64,000 nt of DNA, taken from Eikenella longinqua. Its GTDB lineage: Bacteria > Pseudomonadota > Gammaproteobacteria > Burkholderiales > Neisseriaceae. A program made the position numbers and the translations under genes. The stretch's first letter is position 1, and each line of letters begins with the position of its first letter. The notes beneath the pieces are model-generated. The model saw only the letters and a program-made list of their open reading frames with translations, ran no database searches and was not told the origin of the DNA. Below, piece by piece: positions 9,190 through 17,232 of the stretch. The DNA lies in NCBI RefSeq assembly GCF_001648355.1, contig NZ_LXSL01000032.1, positions 124,001 to 188,000 on the forward strand, given 5' to 3'.

Positions 9190-10014
9190 ATGCCGCCCTG
9201 CACCCGCCACGCCATTTTCATCTCCGACCGCACCGGCCTCACCGCCGAGGGCATGGGCGACGCCCTGCTCAACCAGTTCGACAACATCGAATTCAAACGC
9301 TTCACCTACCCCTTCATCGACACCCCGGAAAAAGCCGAGCGCATCGTGGCTGAAGTAAACAAAATCGCCAGCGGCTGCAACCTGCGCCCCATCATCTTCA
9401 CCAGTATCGTAAACGAAGACATCCGCCACATCATTAGAAACTGCAACGGCCTGCACCTGAGCTTTTTCGACGCCTTCATCAACAAGCTCGAAGAAGAGCT
9501 CGGCACCCAGGCCGTGCTGCAAGTGGGGCGCACCCACGGCATCCAAGACACCGAGCGCTACGACGCCCGCATGGAAGCCGTAAACTTCTCCCTCAACCAC
9601 GACGACGGCGTATCCGCCAAAGACCTGGCCGATGCCGACGTAATCCTCATGGGCGTATCCCGCAGCGGCAAAACCCCCACCTGCCTCTACCTCGCCCTAC
9701 AATACGGCATCCGCGCCGCCAACTACCCGCTCACCCCCGATGATTTGGACAGCACCGACCTGCCGCGCATGGTGAAGCCCTACAAAGGCAAAATCTTCGG
9801 CCTCACCATCGACCCCGCCCGGTTGCACCACATCCGCACCGAGCGCCGCCCCAACTCCCAATACGCCAGCCCCGAAAACTGCCGGCGCGAAGTGCACGAA
9901 GCCGAATCCATGTTCCGCCAGCACAACATCCCCCACACCAGCACCACCCACAAATCCGTGGAAGAGCTCGCCGCCGGCATCATGCAGGCCTGCAAACTGC
10001 AACGGCGCACGTAA
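9190..10014 (+). CDS. ppsR: PEP synthase regulatory protein (bifunctional kinase/pyrophosphorylase)
   Basis: 274 residues, DUF299 family. In E. coli this protein inactivates PEP synthase by ADP-dependent phosphorylation of a threonine and reactivates it by Pi-dependent removal. The family hallmarks are present: the N-terminal ISDRTGLTAEGMGDALL and the P-loop GVSRSGKTPT at residues 155-164, followed by ALQYGIRAANYPLT. It is divergently transcribed from ppsA. A DUS pair follows. Confidence 0.95.
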   Translation: MPPCTRHAIFISDRTGLTAEGMGDALLNQFDNIEFKRFTYPFIDTPEKAERIVAEVNKIASGCNLRPIIFTSIVNEDIRHIIRNCNGLHLSFFDAFINKLEEELGTQAVLQVGRTHGIQDTERYDARMEAVNFSLNHDDGVSAKDLADADVILMGVSRSGKTPTCLYLALQYGIRAANYPLTPDDLDSTDLPRMVKPYKGKIFGLTIDPARLHHIRTERRPNSQYASPENCRREVHEAESMFRQHNIPHTSTTHKSVEELAAGIMQACKLQRRT

Positions 10015-10036
10015 ACCCTGCCGCAGTGTGAACAAA

Positions 10037-10182
10037 AGGCTACCTGAAAACGAGCTTCGCGAGTTTCTGCGCAGCTCGTTTTCAGGTAGCCTTTATCCTT
10101 TGACTGGCGGTGACGGATGGCCTGCCGAGAACAAGTACGACAAAAGGCTACCTGAAAACTGAAACATGGTTTCAGGTAGCCT
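10037..10182. terminator. Two inverted eikDUS pairs between convergent genes
   Basis: Pairs at 10037-10092 and 10145-10182 lie between ppsR (plus strand) and the DUF4189 gene (minus strand). The first encloses a short self-complementary repeat (CGAGCTTCGCG...GCAGCTCG). Either pair could end transcription from its own side. Confidence 0.6.
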
Positions 10183-10202
10183 GTTGGTTGGCTGCCGCGG
10201 AT

Positions 10203-10814
10203 TCAGCGCTGGCCGTAGATGCTGTAATCGTAGCCGGTACATAAAGGTTTGCGCACTTGCCAATAGCTGCAATTGCCCGCGCCGTGCCGCGCTTCGCAGG
10301 AATGCATGGCTTTGGCGGCCGCCTGCCGGTCGTTTTTGTCTAAGGCAACGAAGATGTCTGCCGCCGATTTTGCGCGGCTGTCGGGCTCCACCACGGCTGC
10401 GCAGGTGTTGGCAAAGGTTTTAATTACTCGGCAGTTGGCGGAGCGGCATTGCCGCAGGGCTTCTTCCACGGCTCGGCGTTCCGATGCATAGCCGCCGCTC
10501 CACATAGATTGGCGGGTGTCGAAATCGTAGGCGATGGCCATATAAAACGGCGTGCGGCGCAATTGGGCGATTTCGGCCTGCACCTGCGCCTCGCGCCGCT
10601 CCCAAGCGCGCACTTCGGCGGCGGAGGGGCCGCTCGGGGCAGTTCGCCGATTATTCTGCTGCTGTTGGTAATACATACCGAGTTCGTTTTGCTGCCGCTG
10701 GAACTCTTGTTGCTGAATTTGCGCTGGTGTGGGTTGTGCCCAAGCCGCGCCCGCGCCGCATAGCAGCAGCGCCGCCAATACGCCCGCCGCCGTGTGGGTG
10801 ATGTTCTGTTTCAT
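10203..10814 (-). CDS. Secreted DUF4189-type protein
   Basis: 203 residues from ATG 10814, chosen because AGGAGCGGCAAG lies directly upstream and the product then begins with a clean signal peptide (MKQNITHTAAGVLAALLL to AAWA). A Gln-rich stretch follows. The C-terminal ~110 residues, with AEALRQC-like spacing of paired cysteines (RQCRSANCRVIKTFANTC, then AKAMHSC and GNCSYW), resemble the DUF4189 domain of periplasmic proteins. The function of that domain is not established. A longer version starting at 10874 would bury the signal peptide and is less likely. Confidence 0.7.
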   Translation of the reverse strand: MKQNITHTAAGVLAALLLCGAGAAWAQPTPAQIQQQEFQRQQNELGMYYQQQQNNRRTAPSGPSAAEVRAWERREAQVQAEIAQLRRTPFYMAIAYDFDTRQSMWSGGYASERRAVEEALRQCRSANCRVIKTFANTCAAVVEPDSRAKSAADIFVALDKNDRQAAAKAMHSCEARHGAGNCSYWQVRKPLCTGYDYSIYGQR

Positions 10815-10910
10815 CTTGCCGCTCCTGTTTGCAAAGGGGGAAAAGGGGTGTTTCCGCTGGCGGGATTGTAACAAAAAACAAAATCTTGTATAGCGCTGCC
10901 CGCTGCTTGG

Positions 10911-11044
10911 AGGCTACCTGAAAAATAAGCCCGCAGCTTGGGCATGAATGCCCAGCCTGCCGCGAGCCAATGCGGCAAATAAAGGCTACCTGAAAACGTG
11001 AACTTCAATGCAGCTAAAACCCTATCTCGGTTTTCAGGTAGCCT
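10911..11044. repeat. Three eikDUS copies upstream of the glycosyltransferase
   Basis: A copy at 10911-10922 and an inverted pair at 10983-11044 lie in the gap between two divergent genes. In that position they cannot act as terminators, so an uptake role alone seems more likely. Confidence 0.8.
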
Positions 11045-11122
11045 CCTTATCCTGCGCCTCTGCCGCCGCAGGCAGTTTGCTATACAATAGCGCCCAATCC
11101 GAATTTCCCCGCTGGACACCCC

Positions 11123-12718
11123 ATGCTAACCTACCTCCCGCCCGAGCAACGCCCCGCCCCGCCCACTTACGAGCGGCCTTGGCTTTTGCTGCTGCTGGCT
11201 TTCGTTTGGCTGTGGCCGGGCGTGTTTGCCCACGATTTGTGGCAAGACGAGCCGCAGGTGTATGCCGTGATCCGGCAGGTGCTGGAGGGCGGGCAGTGGT
11301 GGCTGCCGCTGGATGGCGACGTGCTGCATTGGGATGTGCCGCCCTTGTATGTGTGGCTCTCGGCGCTGTTTGTGAAGCTGTTCGGGCGGCTGCCGCCTTA
11401 TGAGGCGGTGCGCATGGTGAACGCGGCGCTGGCGGCGGTGTCGATGGCGGCCATGGGCGGGGCGGGGCGGATGCTCTTGGGGAGGCGCAACGGGCGCACG
11501 GCGGTGCTGGTGCTCATCGGCTGCCCGGGCTTGCTGATGATGAGCCACTTCGTGGGCGGGCAAATCGTTGCCCTGTGCGGCTTGAGCCTGAGCTTTTATG
11601 CGCTGGCGATGGCGCGGCAGAAAACGGTGAAGGCGATTGTGCTCACGCTCTTGGGCTGGACGGTGCTCTCGCTTTCCGGCAGCCTGGTGCCGCTTTTGGG
11701 CGTGATGCTCACCACGGCGCTGTTGCCGCTAGACAAGCATTGGCACAATAAGCGCTTCTGGCTCACGCTTTTGGCGGCGGCGGGGCTCACGCTGCCCTTG
11801 CTGTTTGTGTGGCCGCTGGTGCTCAACGGCTTGTCGCCCGAGGCTTTTGCGCAATGGTGGCGGTATCATGCGCTCGCGCCCTTCGGCGGATTCGGCCGGC
11901 TGGGTTTTAATTTTTCCGCCGGCTATTATCTGAAAAACCTGCTGTGGTTTGCCTTCCCGGCCTGGCCGCTGGCCTTGTGGACGCTCTACCGCCAGCGCCG
12001 CCTGCCGCGCCACGGCTGGAACAGCTTGTGTGTGATTTGGCTGCTGGTGTTCGGCTTGCTGCTGGCCGTTTCGCCGCAGCGCAATGAAGACAGGCTGCTG
12101 GTGTTGCTGCCGCCTTTGGTGTTGGCGGCGGCGGCGCAGGCCGACCAGCTGCGGCGCGGCGCGGCGGCGTTTTTCAACTGGTTCGGCATCATGACGTTCG
12201 GCTCGCTGGCGCTGTTTGTGTGGCTCGGCTTTTTTGCCATGAATTTCGGCTGGCCGGCCAAGCTGGCCGAGCGGGCGGCTTATTTCAGCCCGTATTATCA
12301 GCGGGATATCGATTATTTTCCGGTGATTGTGGCGGTGTTGTTCACGCCGGTGTGGCTGCTGGCCATCACGCGCAAATATGTGCGCGGGCGGCAGGCGGTT
12401 ACCAATTGGGCGGCGGGGCTCACGCTGTGCTGGTCGCTCATCCTCACGCTGTTCCTGCCCTGGCTGGATGCGGCCAAAAGCTACCGCCCCGTGGTGGAGC
12501 GGCTGGAAACGGCGCTGCCCGCCGATGCCTGCGTGTCTGCCCAGCATCCCGTGGTGCGGCACGCCTGGCAGGAATACGGCCGATACCCGCTGGGCGAGGA
12601 TTGCCGCTTTGTGGCCACCCTGCGCCGCGACGCTGTGCCAGAGGCCGCCGAGCTGGCCGTGGCCGCCCGCCCGCGCGAGAAGCACGAAGCCTTTGTGTTG
12701 TGGCAGCGGGATGAATAG
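11123..12718 (+). CDS. ArnT/GT39-type membrane glycosyltransferase
   Basis: 531 residues with roughly 11-12 hydrophobic segments. The first periplasmic loop has the acidic pair of the family in LWQDEPQVY (Asp42-Glu43), followed by DVPPLYVWLSALFVKLFG. Family members transfer a sugar from a polyprenyl-phosphate donor to lipid A, protein or other envelope targets. The substrate cannot be read from the sequence. Hydrophilic C-terminal residues ~440-531 would form a soluble domain. A TGCTATACAAT element at about 11089-11099 is a possible promoter. No polymyxin-resistance (arn) genes are nearby. Confidence 0.85.
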   Translation: MLTYLPPEQRPAPPTYERPWLLLLLAFVWLWPGVFAHDLWQDEPQVYAVIRQVLEGGQWWLPLDGDVLHWDVPPLYVWLSALFVKLFGRLPPYEAVRMVNAALAAVSMAAMGGAGRMLLGRRNGRTAVLVLIGCPGLLMMSHFVGGQIVALCGLSLSFYALAMARQKTVKAIVLTLLGWTVLSLSGSLVPLLGVMLTTALLPLDKHWHNKRFWLTLLAAAGLTLPLLFVWPLVLNGLSPEAFAQWWRYHALAPFGGFGRLGFNFSAGYYLKNLLWFAFPAWPLALWTLYRQRRLPRHGWNSLCVIWLLVFGLLLAVSPQRNEDRLLVLLPPLVLAAAAQADQLRRGAAAFFNWFGIMTFGSLALFVWLGFFAMNFGWPAKLAERAAYFSPYYQRDIDYFPVIVAVLFTPVWLLAITRKYVRGRQAVTNWAAGLTLCWSLILTLFLPWLDAAKSYRPVVERLETALPADACVSAQHPVVRHAWQEYGRYPLGEDCRFVATLRRDAVPEAAELAVAARPREKHEAFVLWQRDE

Positions 12719-12723
12719 TTTAG

Positions 12724-12763
12724 AGGCTACCTGAAAACAGACGGCAGCATTTTCAGGTAGCCT
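12724..12763. terminator. Inverted eikDUS pair after the glycosyltransferase
   Basis: Copies at 12724-12735 and 12752-12763, with a 16-nt loop, start 6 bp after the stop codon. Confidence 0.65.
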
Positions 12764-12810
12764 TTCCATCACCCCCATCGCTGCCGAAACCAACCGCAAA
12801 AGGAAACATC

Positions 12811-13221
12811 ATGCTCACATTCAATACCAAACTGCTCCTGGCCGCCATCGCGCTGCCAGCCTTGGCCGGCTGTGCCGCATCATCATCTGCCCCGCAGAGC
12901 CAGCCGCAAGCCGCCGCCCGGCCTGCCGCACAAGCCGACCGCCAGCAATGCCTGAACTACCTGATCGACGGCTTCAAGCTCTCCACCTTCGTTACCGGCG
13001 ACTGCCAAACCAACGCACGCGATACCGAGCGCTACCGCGCCGTGGTGGAAAGCGTGCGCCAGCGCTTCGCCGACAGCGGCTGCCCCAGCGTGGTGAAACG
13101 CGAAGAGTTGCGCCCCCTTATCCGCCGCGAGCTTAGCCGCGTGCCCGGCAACGCACGGCAATACTGCGCCGCCATCAAAACCGAAATGCCCGCCATCGAA
13201 CAGCGCTACCGCAGCCGTTAA
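12811..13221 (+). CDS. Small cysteine-containing lipoprotein, paralogue of the next gene
   Basis: 136 residues. AAAGGA precedes ATG 12811. The signal sequence ends in LPALAGC, a good lipobox with Cys21. A Ser/Ala/Gln-rich linker follows. The ~90-residue domain carries four cysteines in the pattern QQC...GDC...SGC...QYC. The next gene has the same pattern and ends with the same YCAAI motif. I recognise no named family. The location would be the inner or outer membrane facing the periplasm. Confidence 0.65.
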   Translation: MLTFNTKLLLAAIALPALAGCAASSSAPQSQPQAAARPAAQADRQQCLNYLIDGFKLSTFVTGDCQTNARDTERYRAVVESVRQRFADSGCPSVVKREELRPLIRRELSRVPGNARQYCAAIKTEMPAIEQRYRSR

Positions 13222-13273
13222 ACCAAAGGCTACCTGAAATTTCAGCTAACCTCTCAATCCAACCGAAACTGTA

Positions 13274-13288
13274 ATATATATATATATA
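13274..13288. repeat. AT dinucleotide tract just upstream of a start codon
   Basis: About seven AT units run directly into AAGGA, the ribosome site of the gene starting at 13300. Tracts like this can change length by slippage. See findings. Confidence 0.8.
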
Positions 13289-13299
13289 AGGAAACCCAA

Positions 13300-13656
13300 A
13301 TGAAAGCCCACCATCTCGCCCTGCTCGCCGCCGCCTTCCTGCCCGCGCTGGCGCAGGCCGCCCCCGCCCAAGCCAGCAAACAGCAATGCCAAGGCTACCT
13401 GAAAGACAGCTTCGACATCATGATTTACGCCACCACCTGCCAGCCCGATGCCGCGCAAGACAACCGCTACAAAGTCGCCTTCCAAACCATCATCGAGGAG
13501 CTCAACCAAAGCAGCTGTGAACGCGTGCTCAGCGCCGACGAAGCCAAAGCCTTCCTGAGCCGCCAAACCGAAGGCAAACAGCCGCCGCAATACTGCGCCG
13601 CCATCCGAGATTCCGTGCAGCGCAGCCTGCAACGCTACGGCAGCGGCAGCCGCTAA
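13300..13656 (+). CDS. Small secreted cysteine-containing protein
   Basis: 118 residues. AAGGA and ATG 13300 lie directly after an AT tract. The signal peptide ends LPALAQA, with Ala-Ala following, so this copy is secreted rather than lipidated. The domain repeats the cysteine spacing of the preceding lipoprotein (QQC, TTC, SSC, QYCAAI), so the two look like a tandem duplication. An eikDUS lies inside the coding region, read as GYLKDS. Function unknown. Confidence 0.65.
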   Translation: MKAHHLALLAAAFLPALAQAAPAQASKQQCQGYLKDSFDIMIYATTCQPDAAQDNRYKVAFQTIIEELNQSSCERVLSADEAKAFLSRQTEGKQPPQYCAAIRDSVQRSLQRYGSGSR

Positions 13657-13741
13657 GCCCCTGTTTTTCAGCTAGCCTTCCCGCCCCAATCAGCCTACCT
13701 GAAAACGGCAGCCGCCCCGCCCAACCCATCAGGAGAACCGC

Positions 13742-14455
13742 ATGACCCAAGCCCGCAACGTCGATGCCACCGAAATCGACAAATTCAGCCGCCTCGCCGC
13801 CCAATGGTGGAACCCCGAAGGCGAGTTCAAATCCCTGCACGACATCAACCCCCTGCGCCTCGGCTTTATCCGCGAACACAGCGGTGGGCTGACTGGTAAA
13901 AATGTGCTCGACGTGGGCTGCGGCGGCGGCATCCTCAGTGAAGCCCTCGCCCGCGAAGCCGCGCAGGCGCTCGGCATCGACATGGCCGAAAAATCCCTTC
14001 AGGTAGCCCAAGCCCACGCCGAGCAGCAAGGGCTGGCCAACCTGCAATACCGCTGCGTGAGCGTAGAAGAGCTCGCCGCCGAGCAGCCCGCCGCCTATGA
14101 CGTGGTCACCTGCATGGAAATGCTTGAGCACGTGCCCGACCCCGCTTCCGTGATTGCCGCCTGCGCCCGGCTCGCCAAGCCCGGCGGCAGCGTGTTTTTC
14201 TCCACCCTCAGCCGCACCGCCAAATCCTACGCCCAAGCGATTGTGGCCGCCGAATATGTGCTCGGCCTGGTGGCCAAGGGCACGCACGATTGGCAGCGCT
14301 TCATCAACCCCGCCGACCTCGCCCGCCTCTGCCGCCAAGCCGGGCTGGATGTGGCCGCCGCCAGCGGCCTCACCTACAACCCGCTCACCCGCCGCTACCG
14401 CCTCTGCCGCCAAACCGATGTGAACTATATGATTGCCTGCCGCGCGGCGGGTTGA
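13742..14455 (+). CDS. ubiG: Ubiquinone biosynthesis O-methyltransferase
   Basis: 237 residues. UbiG does both O-methylations of ubiquinone synthesis at the membrane surface, using SAM. The SAM-binding motif VLDVGCGGGILSEALA is clear, as are the N-terminal DKFSRLAAQWWNPEGEFK and LHDINPLRLGFI signatures and TCMEMLEHVPDP. ATG 13742 follows AGGAG at good spacing. A DUS reads through the gene as LQVAQAH. A DUS hairpin follows. Confidence 0.95.
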   Translation: MTQARNVDATEIDKFSRLAAQWWNPEGEFKSLHDINPLRLGFIREHSGGLTGKNVLDVGCGGGILSEALAREAAQALGIDMAEKSLQVAQAHAEQQGLANLQYRCVSVEELAAEQPAAYDVVTCMEMLEHVPDPASVIAACARLAKPGGSVFFSTLSRTAKSYAQAIVAAEYVLGLVAKGTHDWQRFINPADLARLCRQAGLDVAAASGLTYNPLTRRYRLCRQTDVNYMIACRAAG

Positions 14456-14526
14456 TTGCGGATGCCGCGCCAAATGGCAGCGCCAGCAGGCTGCACGGCG
14501 CTAATTGCACACTCTGCCGCCAATTT

Positions 14527-14562
14527 TTCAGGTAGCCTCCCGCCGCCTGGAGGCTACCTGAA
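14527..14562. terminator. Inverted eikDUS pair after ubiG
   Basis: TTCAGGTAGCCT (14527-14538) faces AGGCTACCTGAA (14551-14562) across a 12-nt loop. Confidence 0.65.
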
Positions 14563-14611
14563 AAATAAACAGCCGTTATCCAACACATCCACCAGCCAAT
14601 CATCCAACAAC

Positions 14612-15415
14612 ATGGCCAAAATCCACTTCTTCAGCGCCGGATACTGCACCCACCCCGCCTGCGTGGCGGTGCGCGGGGCGGGCTGGCGCGCCTGCGAGTT
14701 TCCCGCGCGCGTGTTCCTATTCGAAGTGCGCGGCCGCTTCTGGCTGTGGGACACGGGCTATGCCAACCATTTTTTCGATGCCGCGCGCGGCGTATACCGG
14801 CTCTACCGCTGGGTAACGCCCGTGTATTTTTCGCCCGAGCAGGGCATGGCGGCGCAGTTGGCCGCCCAAGGGCTGCGCGCCCGCGATTTGAGCGGCATCA
14901 TCCTCTCGCATTTTCATGGCGACCACATCGCCGGCTTGAAAGATTTTCCCGCCGTGCCGCTGATTGCCTCGGGCGAAGGCTGGGCGAAAATCCGCCGCCT
15001 GCGCGGCCTGCCCGCCCTGCTCAAAGGCTTCCTGCCCGATTTAATGCCGCAGGATGTGGAAAGCCGCCTGCTGGCCGCCGAAGCCTTTGCCGTGCAGAGG
15101 CTACCTGAAAACTTGAAACCGTTTGAACGCGGCTGGGCGCTGCCCGAAAGCGGCGGCGAAATCGTGCTGCTGCCGCTGCCCGGCCACGCGGCCGGCCACT
15201 TGGGCGCCTTTGTGCACACCGAGCGCGGCTGGGTGCTGCTGGCCGCCGATGCCGCCTGGTCGCAACGCAATTTCCGCGCAGGCCGCCCGCCCGCCGCCGT
15301 GAGCCGCCTGATTATGGACGATGCCGCCGCCTTCCAAAACACGTTAAACCAGCTCGCCGCGCTTAGTCCGCAAATCCCCGTGTACCTCAGCCACGAGCTG
15401 GAAGAGGCTACCTGA
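14612..15415 (+). CDS. MBL-fold metallo-hydrolase
   Basis: 267 residues from ATG 14612. A longer frame from 14456 would translate the DUS hairpin and was rejected. The metal site HFHGDH is at residues 100-105 (H100, H102, D104, H105), with further ligands likely in PLPGHAAGHLGAF and LLAADAAW. The fold covers lactonases, thioesterases and phosphodiesterases, so the substrate is open. DUS appears in-frame as RLPENLKPF. It is followed on the same strand by an adenylate-forming enzyme, so the two may share a pathway. Confidence 0.8.
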   Translation: MAKIHFFSAGYCTHPACVAVRGAGWRACEFPARVFLFEVRGRFWLWDTGYANHFFDAARGVYRLYRWVTPVYFSPEQGMAAQLAAQGLRARDLSGIILSHFHGDHIAGLKDFPAVPLIASGEGWAKIRRLRGLPALLKGFLPDLMPQDVESRLLAAEAFAVQRLPENLKPFERGWALPESGGEIVLLPLPGHAAGHLGAFVHTERGWVLLAADAAWSQRNFRAGRPPAAVSRLIMDDAAAFQNTLNQLAALSPQIPVYLSHELEEAT

Positions 15416-15485
15416 AAACAATGTTGCAACGCAGTTCAAACGCAGCTTGGCGGCGTTTTGCCCAGCCTACATGGCAGCGGAAAGT

Positions 15486-15606
15486 TTCAGGTAGCCTTCC
15501 TGCGCAAAAGGCTACCTGAAAAAGTATTGCCAAGCAGTTAAACCGATTAAAAGCAAAGCAACTATTCTGTTTTCAGGTAGCCCCCAACGCCATAAGGCTA
15601 CCTGAA
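15486..15606. repeat. Four eikDUS copies between the MBL and adenylate-forming genes
   Basis: Copies at 15486-15497, 15509-15520, about 15572-15582 and 15595-15606 alternate in orientation. The last is followed by one unit of the GAACGCAGTGAGTTTCTGCG repeat. Confidence 0.8.
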
Positions 15607-15664
15607 AACGAACGCAGTGAGTTTCTGCGAAACTAAAAATCCCAACCCATCCCGAAAGCCCGCC

Positions 15665-16930
15665 ATGCGCCTGCTGCCCCTGCTCACCGCCTACCACCGC
15701 GCCCGCCGCCTGCGTTTCACCAGCCGCCCCGCCTTGGAGCAATACCAACAGCAACAGCTGCAACGCTTCTTCGCGCGCACCCTCAGCCGCAGCCCCTATT
15801 TCTCGGGCTACCTGAAAAAGCCGTTCGCCCAATGGCCGCAGATGGATAAGGCGCTGATGATGCAGGAATTCAGCCGCATGAATACCGCCGGCCTAAACCG
15901 CGAGGCAGCCATGGCGCTCGCTTTGCAGGCCGAGCAGAGCCGCGATTTTTCGCCCACGGTAAACGGCATCAGCATCGGCCTGTCTTCTGGCACGTCGGGC
16001 ATGCGCGGGCTGTTTGCCGTGTCGCCGCGCGAACAGGCGGTGTGGGCTGGCATTATGTTGGCCAAAATGCTGCCGAACGGCCTTTTGAGCGGCGAGCGTG
16101 TGGCGCTGTTTCTGCGTGCCGGCAGCAATCTTTATCAGGCGGTGAGAACGCCCTGCCTGTCGTTTGCCTATTATGATTTGTTCCGCCCGTTTGCCGATTT
16201 GCTGGCCGAGGCCGAGCGCCAGCAGCCCACCATCGTGGTGGCGCCGGCGCAGGTGTTGGCGGCCTTGGCGGAGGCGGTGCGGGCAGGGCGGCTGAAACTG
16301 GCACCGAAGAAGGTGGTGTCGGCGGCGGAAGTGTTGGGCGCGGCGGAGCGCGAGTTTATCCGCAGCGTGTTTCCCAATCTGCACGAGGTATACCAAGCCA
16401 CCGAAGGCTTCCTCGCCGCCACCTGCGCACACGGGCGGCTGCATCTGAACGAAGAATTCGTCTATTTCGAACGCGAATGGCTGGATGATGAACGCTTTGT
16501 GCCCGTTATCACCGATTTCACGCGACAAACCCAGCCCATCGTGCGCTACCGACTGAACGACGTGCTGGCAGTGAGCCCCGAGCCCTGCCCCTGCGGCAGC
16601 GCCTGCACCGTATTGAGCCGCATCGAAGGTCGCTGCGACGGCGCGCTGGTGTTCGGGCGGAAAACCCTGTTTGCCGATGCCGTATCGCGCGCCATCGCCC
16701 AAATCCTGCCGTGGAATGTCGATTACCGCCTCACCCAAGAGCGGCACATCCTGACCCTTCAGGCCGCCCTCTCTGCCGGGCAGTGGCAAGCGTTTACCGC
16801 CCACCTCAATGCTTTTCTCGCCGCCCAAGGCGTGCCCGCAGCCGCTCTGGAATGGCGGCTGGATGCCCGCACGCCGGAGCAGGATTTCACCAAAAAGCGG
16901 CGGCGGATTGTGTGTGTGGAAGCGGGTTAA
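15665..16930 (+). CDS. Adenylate-forming (F390-synthetase-like) enzyme
   Basis: 421 residues from ATG 15665; the upstream extension from 15617 is translated repeat DNA. Residues 107-115, SSGTSGMRG, are the phosphate-binding loop of AMP-forming ligases. YQATEGFLAATC and VRYRLNDV match later motifs, and a CPCGS segment resembles coenzyme F390/phenylacetate-CoA ligase relatives. The reaction would activate a carboxylic acid with ATP, but the acid is unknown. True F390 chemistry is not expected in this lineage. A standard terminator follows. Confidence 0.75.
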   Translation: MRLLPLLTAYHRARRLRFTSRPALEQYQQQQLQRFFARTLSRSPYFSGYLKKPFAQWPQMDKALMMQEFSRMNTAGLNREAAMALALQAEQSRDFSPTVNGISIGLSSGTSGMRGLFAVSPREQAVWAGIMLAKMLPNGLLSGERVALFLRAGSNLYQAVRTPCLSFAYYDLFRPFADLLAEAERQQPTIVVAPAQVLAALAEAVRAGRLKLAPKKVVSAAEVLGAAEREFIRSVFPNLHEVYQATEGFLAATCAHGRLHLNEEFVYFEREWLDDERFVPVITDFTRQTQPIVRYRLNDVLAVSPEPCPCGSACTVLSRIEGRCDGALVFGRKTLFADAVSRAIAQILPWNVDYRLTQERHILTLQAALSAGQWQAFTAHLNAFLAAQGVPAAALEWRLDARTPEQDFTKKRRRIVCVEAG

Positions 16931-16984
16931 GGCCGAAGATCTGGAATTTGGCGCGCCAACCGGTCTCCAGGCAGGGGGTGAACG

Positions 16985-17011
16985 AAAAAAGCTGCAGAAA
17001 GCGGCTTTTTT
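16985..17011 (+). terminator. Rho-independent terminator after the adenylate-forming gene
   Basis: An 11-bp stem (AAAAAAGCTGC/GCGGCTTTTTT, one G-T pair) with loop AGAAA ends in a T run, 54 bp after the stop. It is not built from DUS, unlike most terminators around it. Confidence 0.75.
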
Positions 17012-17059
17012 GCTGCCCGGAAGGGGGATACCAAGAAATATTGAAGGAGTGTGGTGTGT

Positions 17060-17149
17060 ATGGCAGTAAAATTGCTTGCTACAGGGATACCTGTCTTGGT
17101 TTTTCTTTGTGGGAAAACGGGTTATAATAGAAACTACCAGATAAAGTGA
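17060..17149 (+). CDS. Possible 29-residue hydrophobic peptide upstream of pilC
   Basis: ATG 17060 follows AAGGAG (17044-17049) at 10 nt and opens a short frame ending at TGA 17147-17149. The product has a hydrophobic core (LLATGIPVLVFLCG). The frame spans the likely pilC -10 element, so it may be fortuitous. It could also be a leader peptide or the remnant of an older gene. Low confidence. Confidence 0.2.
   Translation: MAVKLLATGIPVLVFLCGKTGYNRNYQIK
17123..17128 (+). promoter_or_regulatory. Candidate -10 element for pilC
   Basis: A perfect TATAAT lies about 105 bp before the pilC start. No good -35 is visible at 16-18 bp. The 302-bp gap from 16931 to 17232 otherwise holds only the terminator, the short frame at 17060 and an ATTCTAT/ATAGAAT inverted repeat near 17150. 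Confidence 0.35.
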
Positions 17150-17232
17150 ATTCTATTGTTTTTCTTGCGGCGATAGAATTTACCAATGATAGGAAAGCGT
17201 TACTTATCTACTCAAGCAATGGAATGACAGAA

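Noticed and set aside
15617..15664. N-terminal extension of the adenylate-forming enzyme
   Set aside because: The extra codons translate the intergenic ~30-bp repeat and have no ribosome site.
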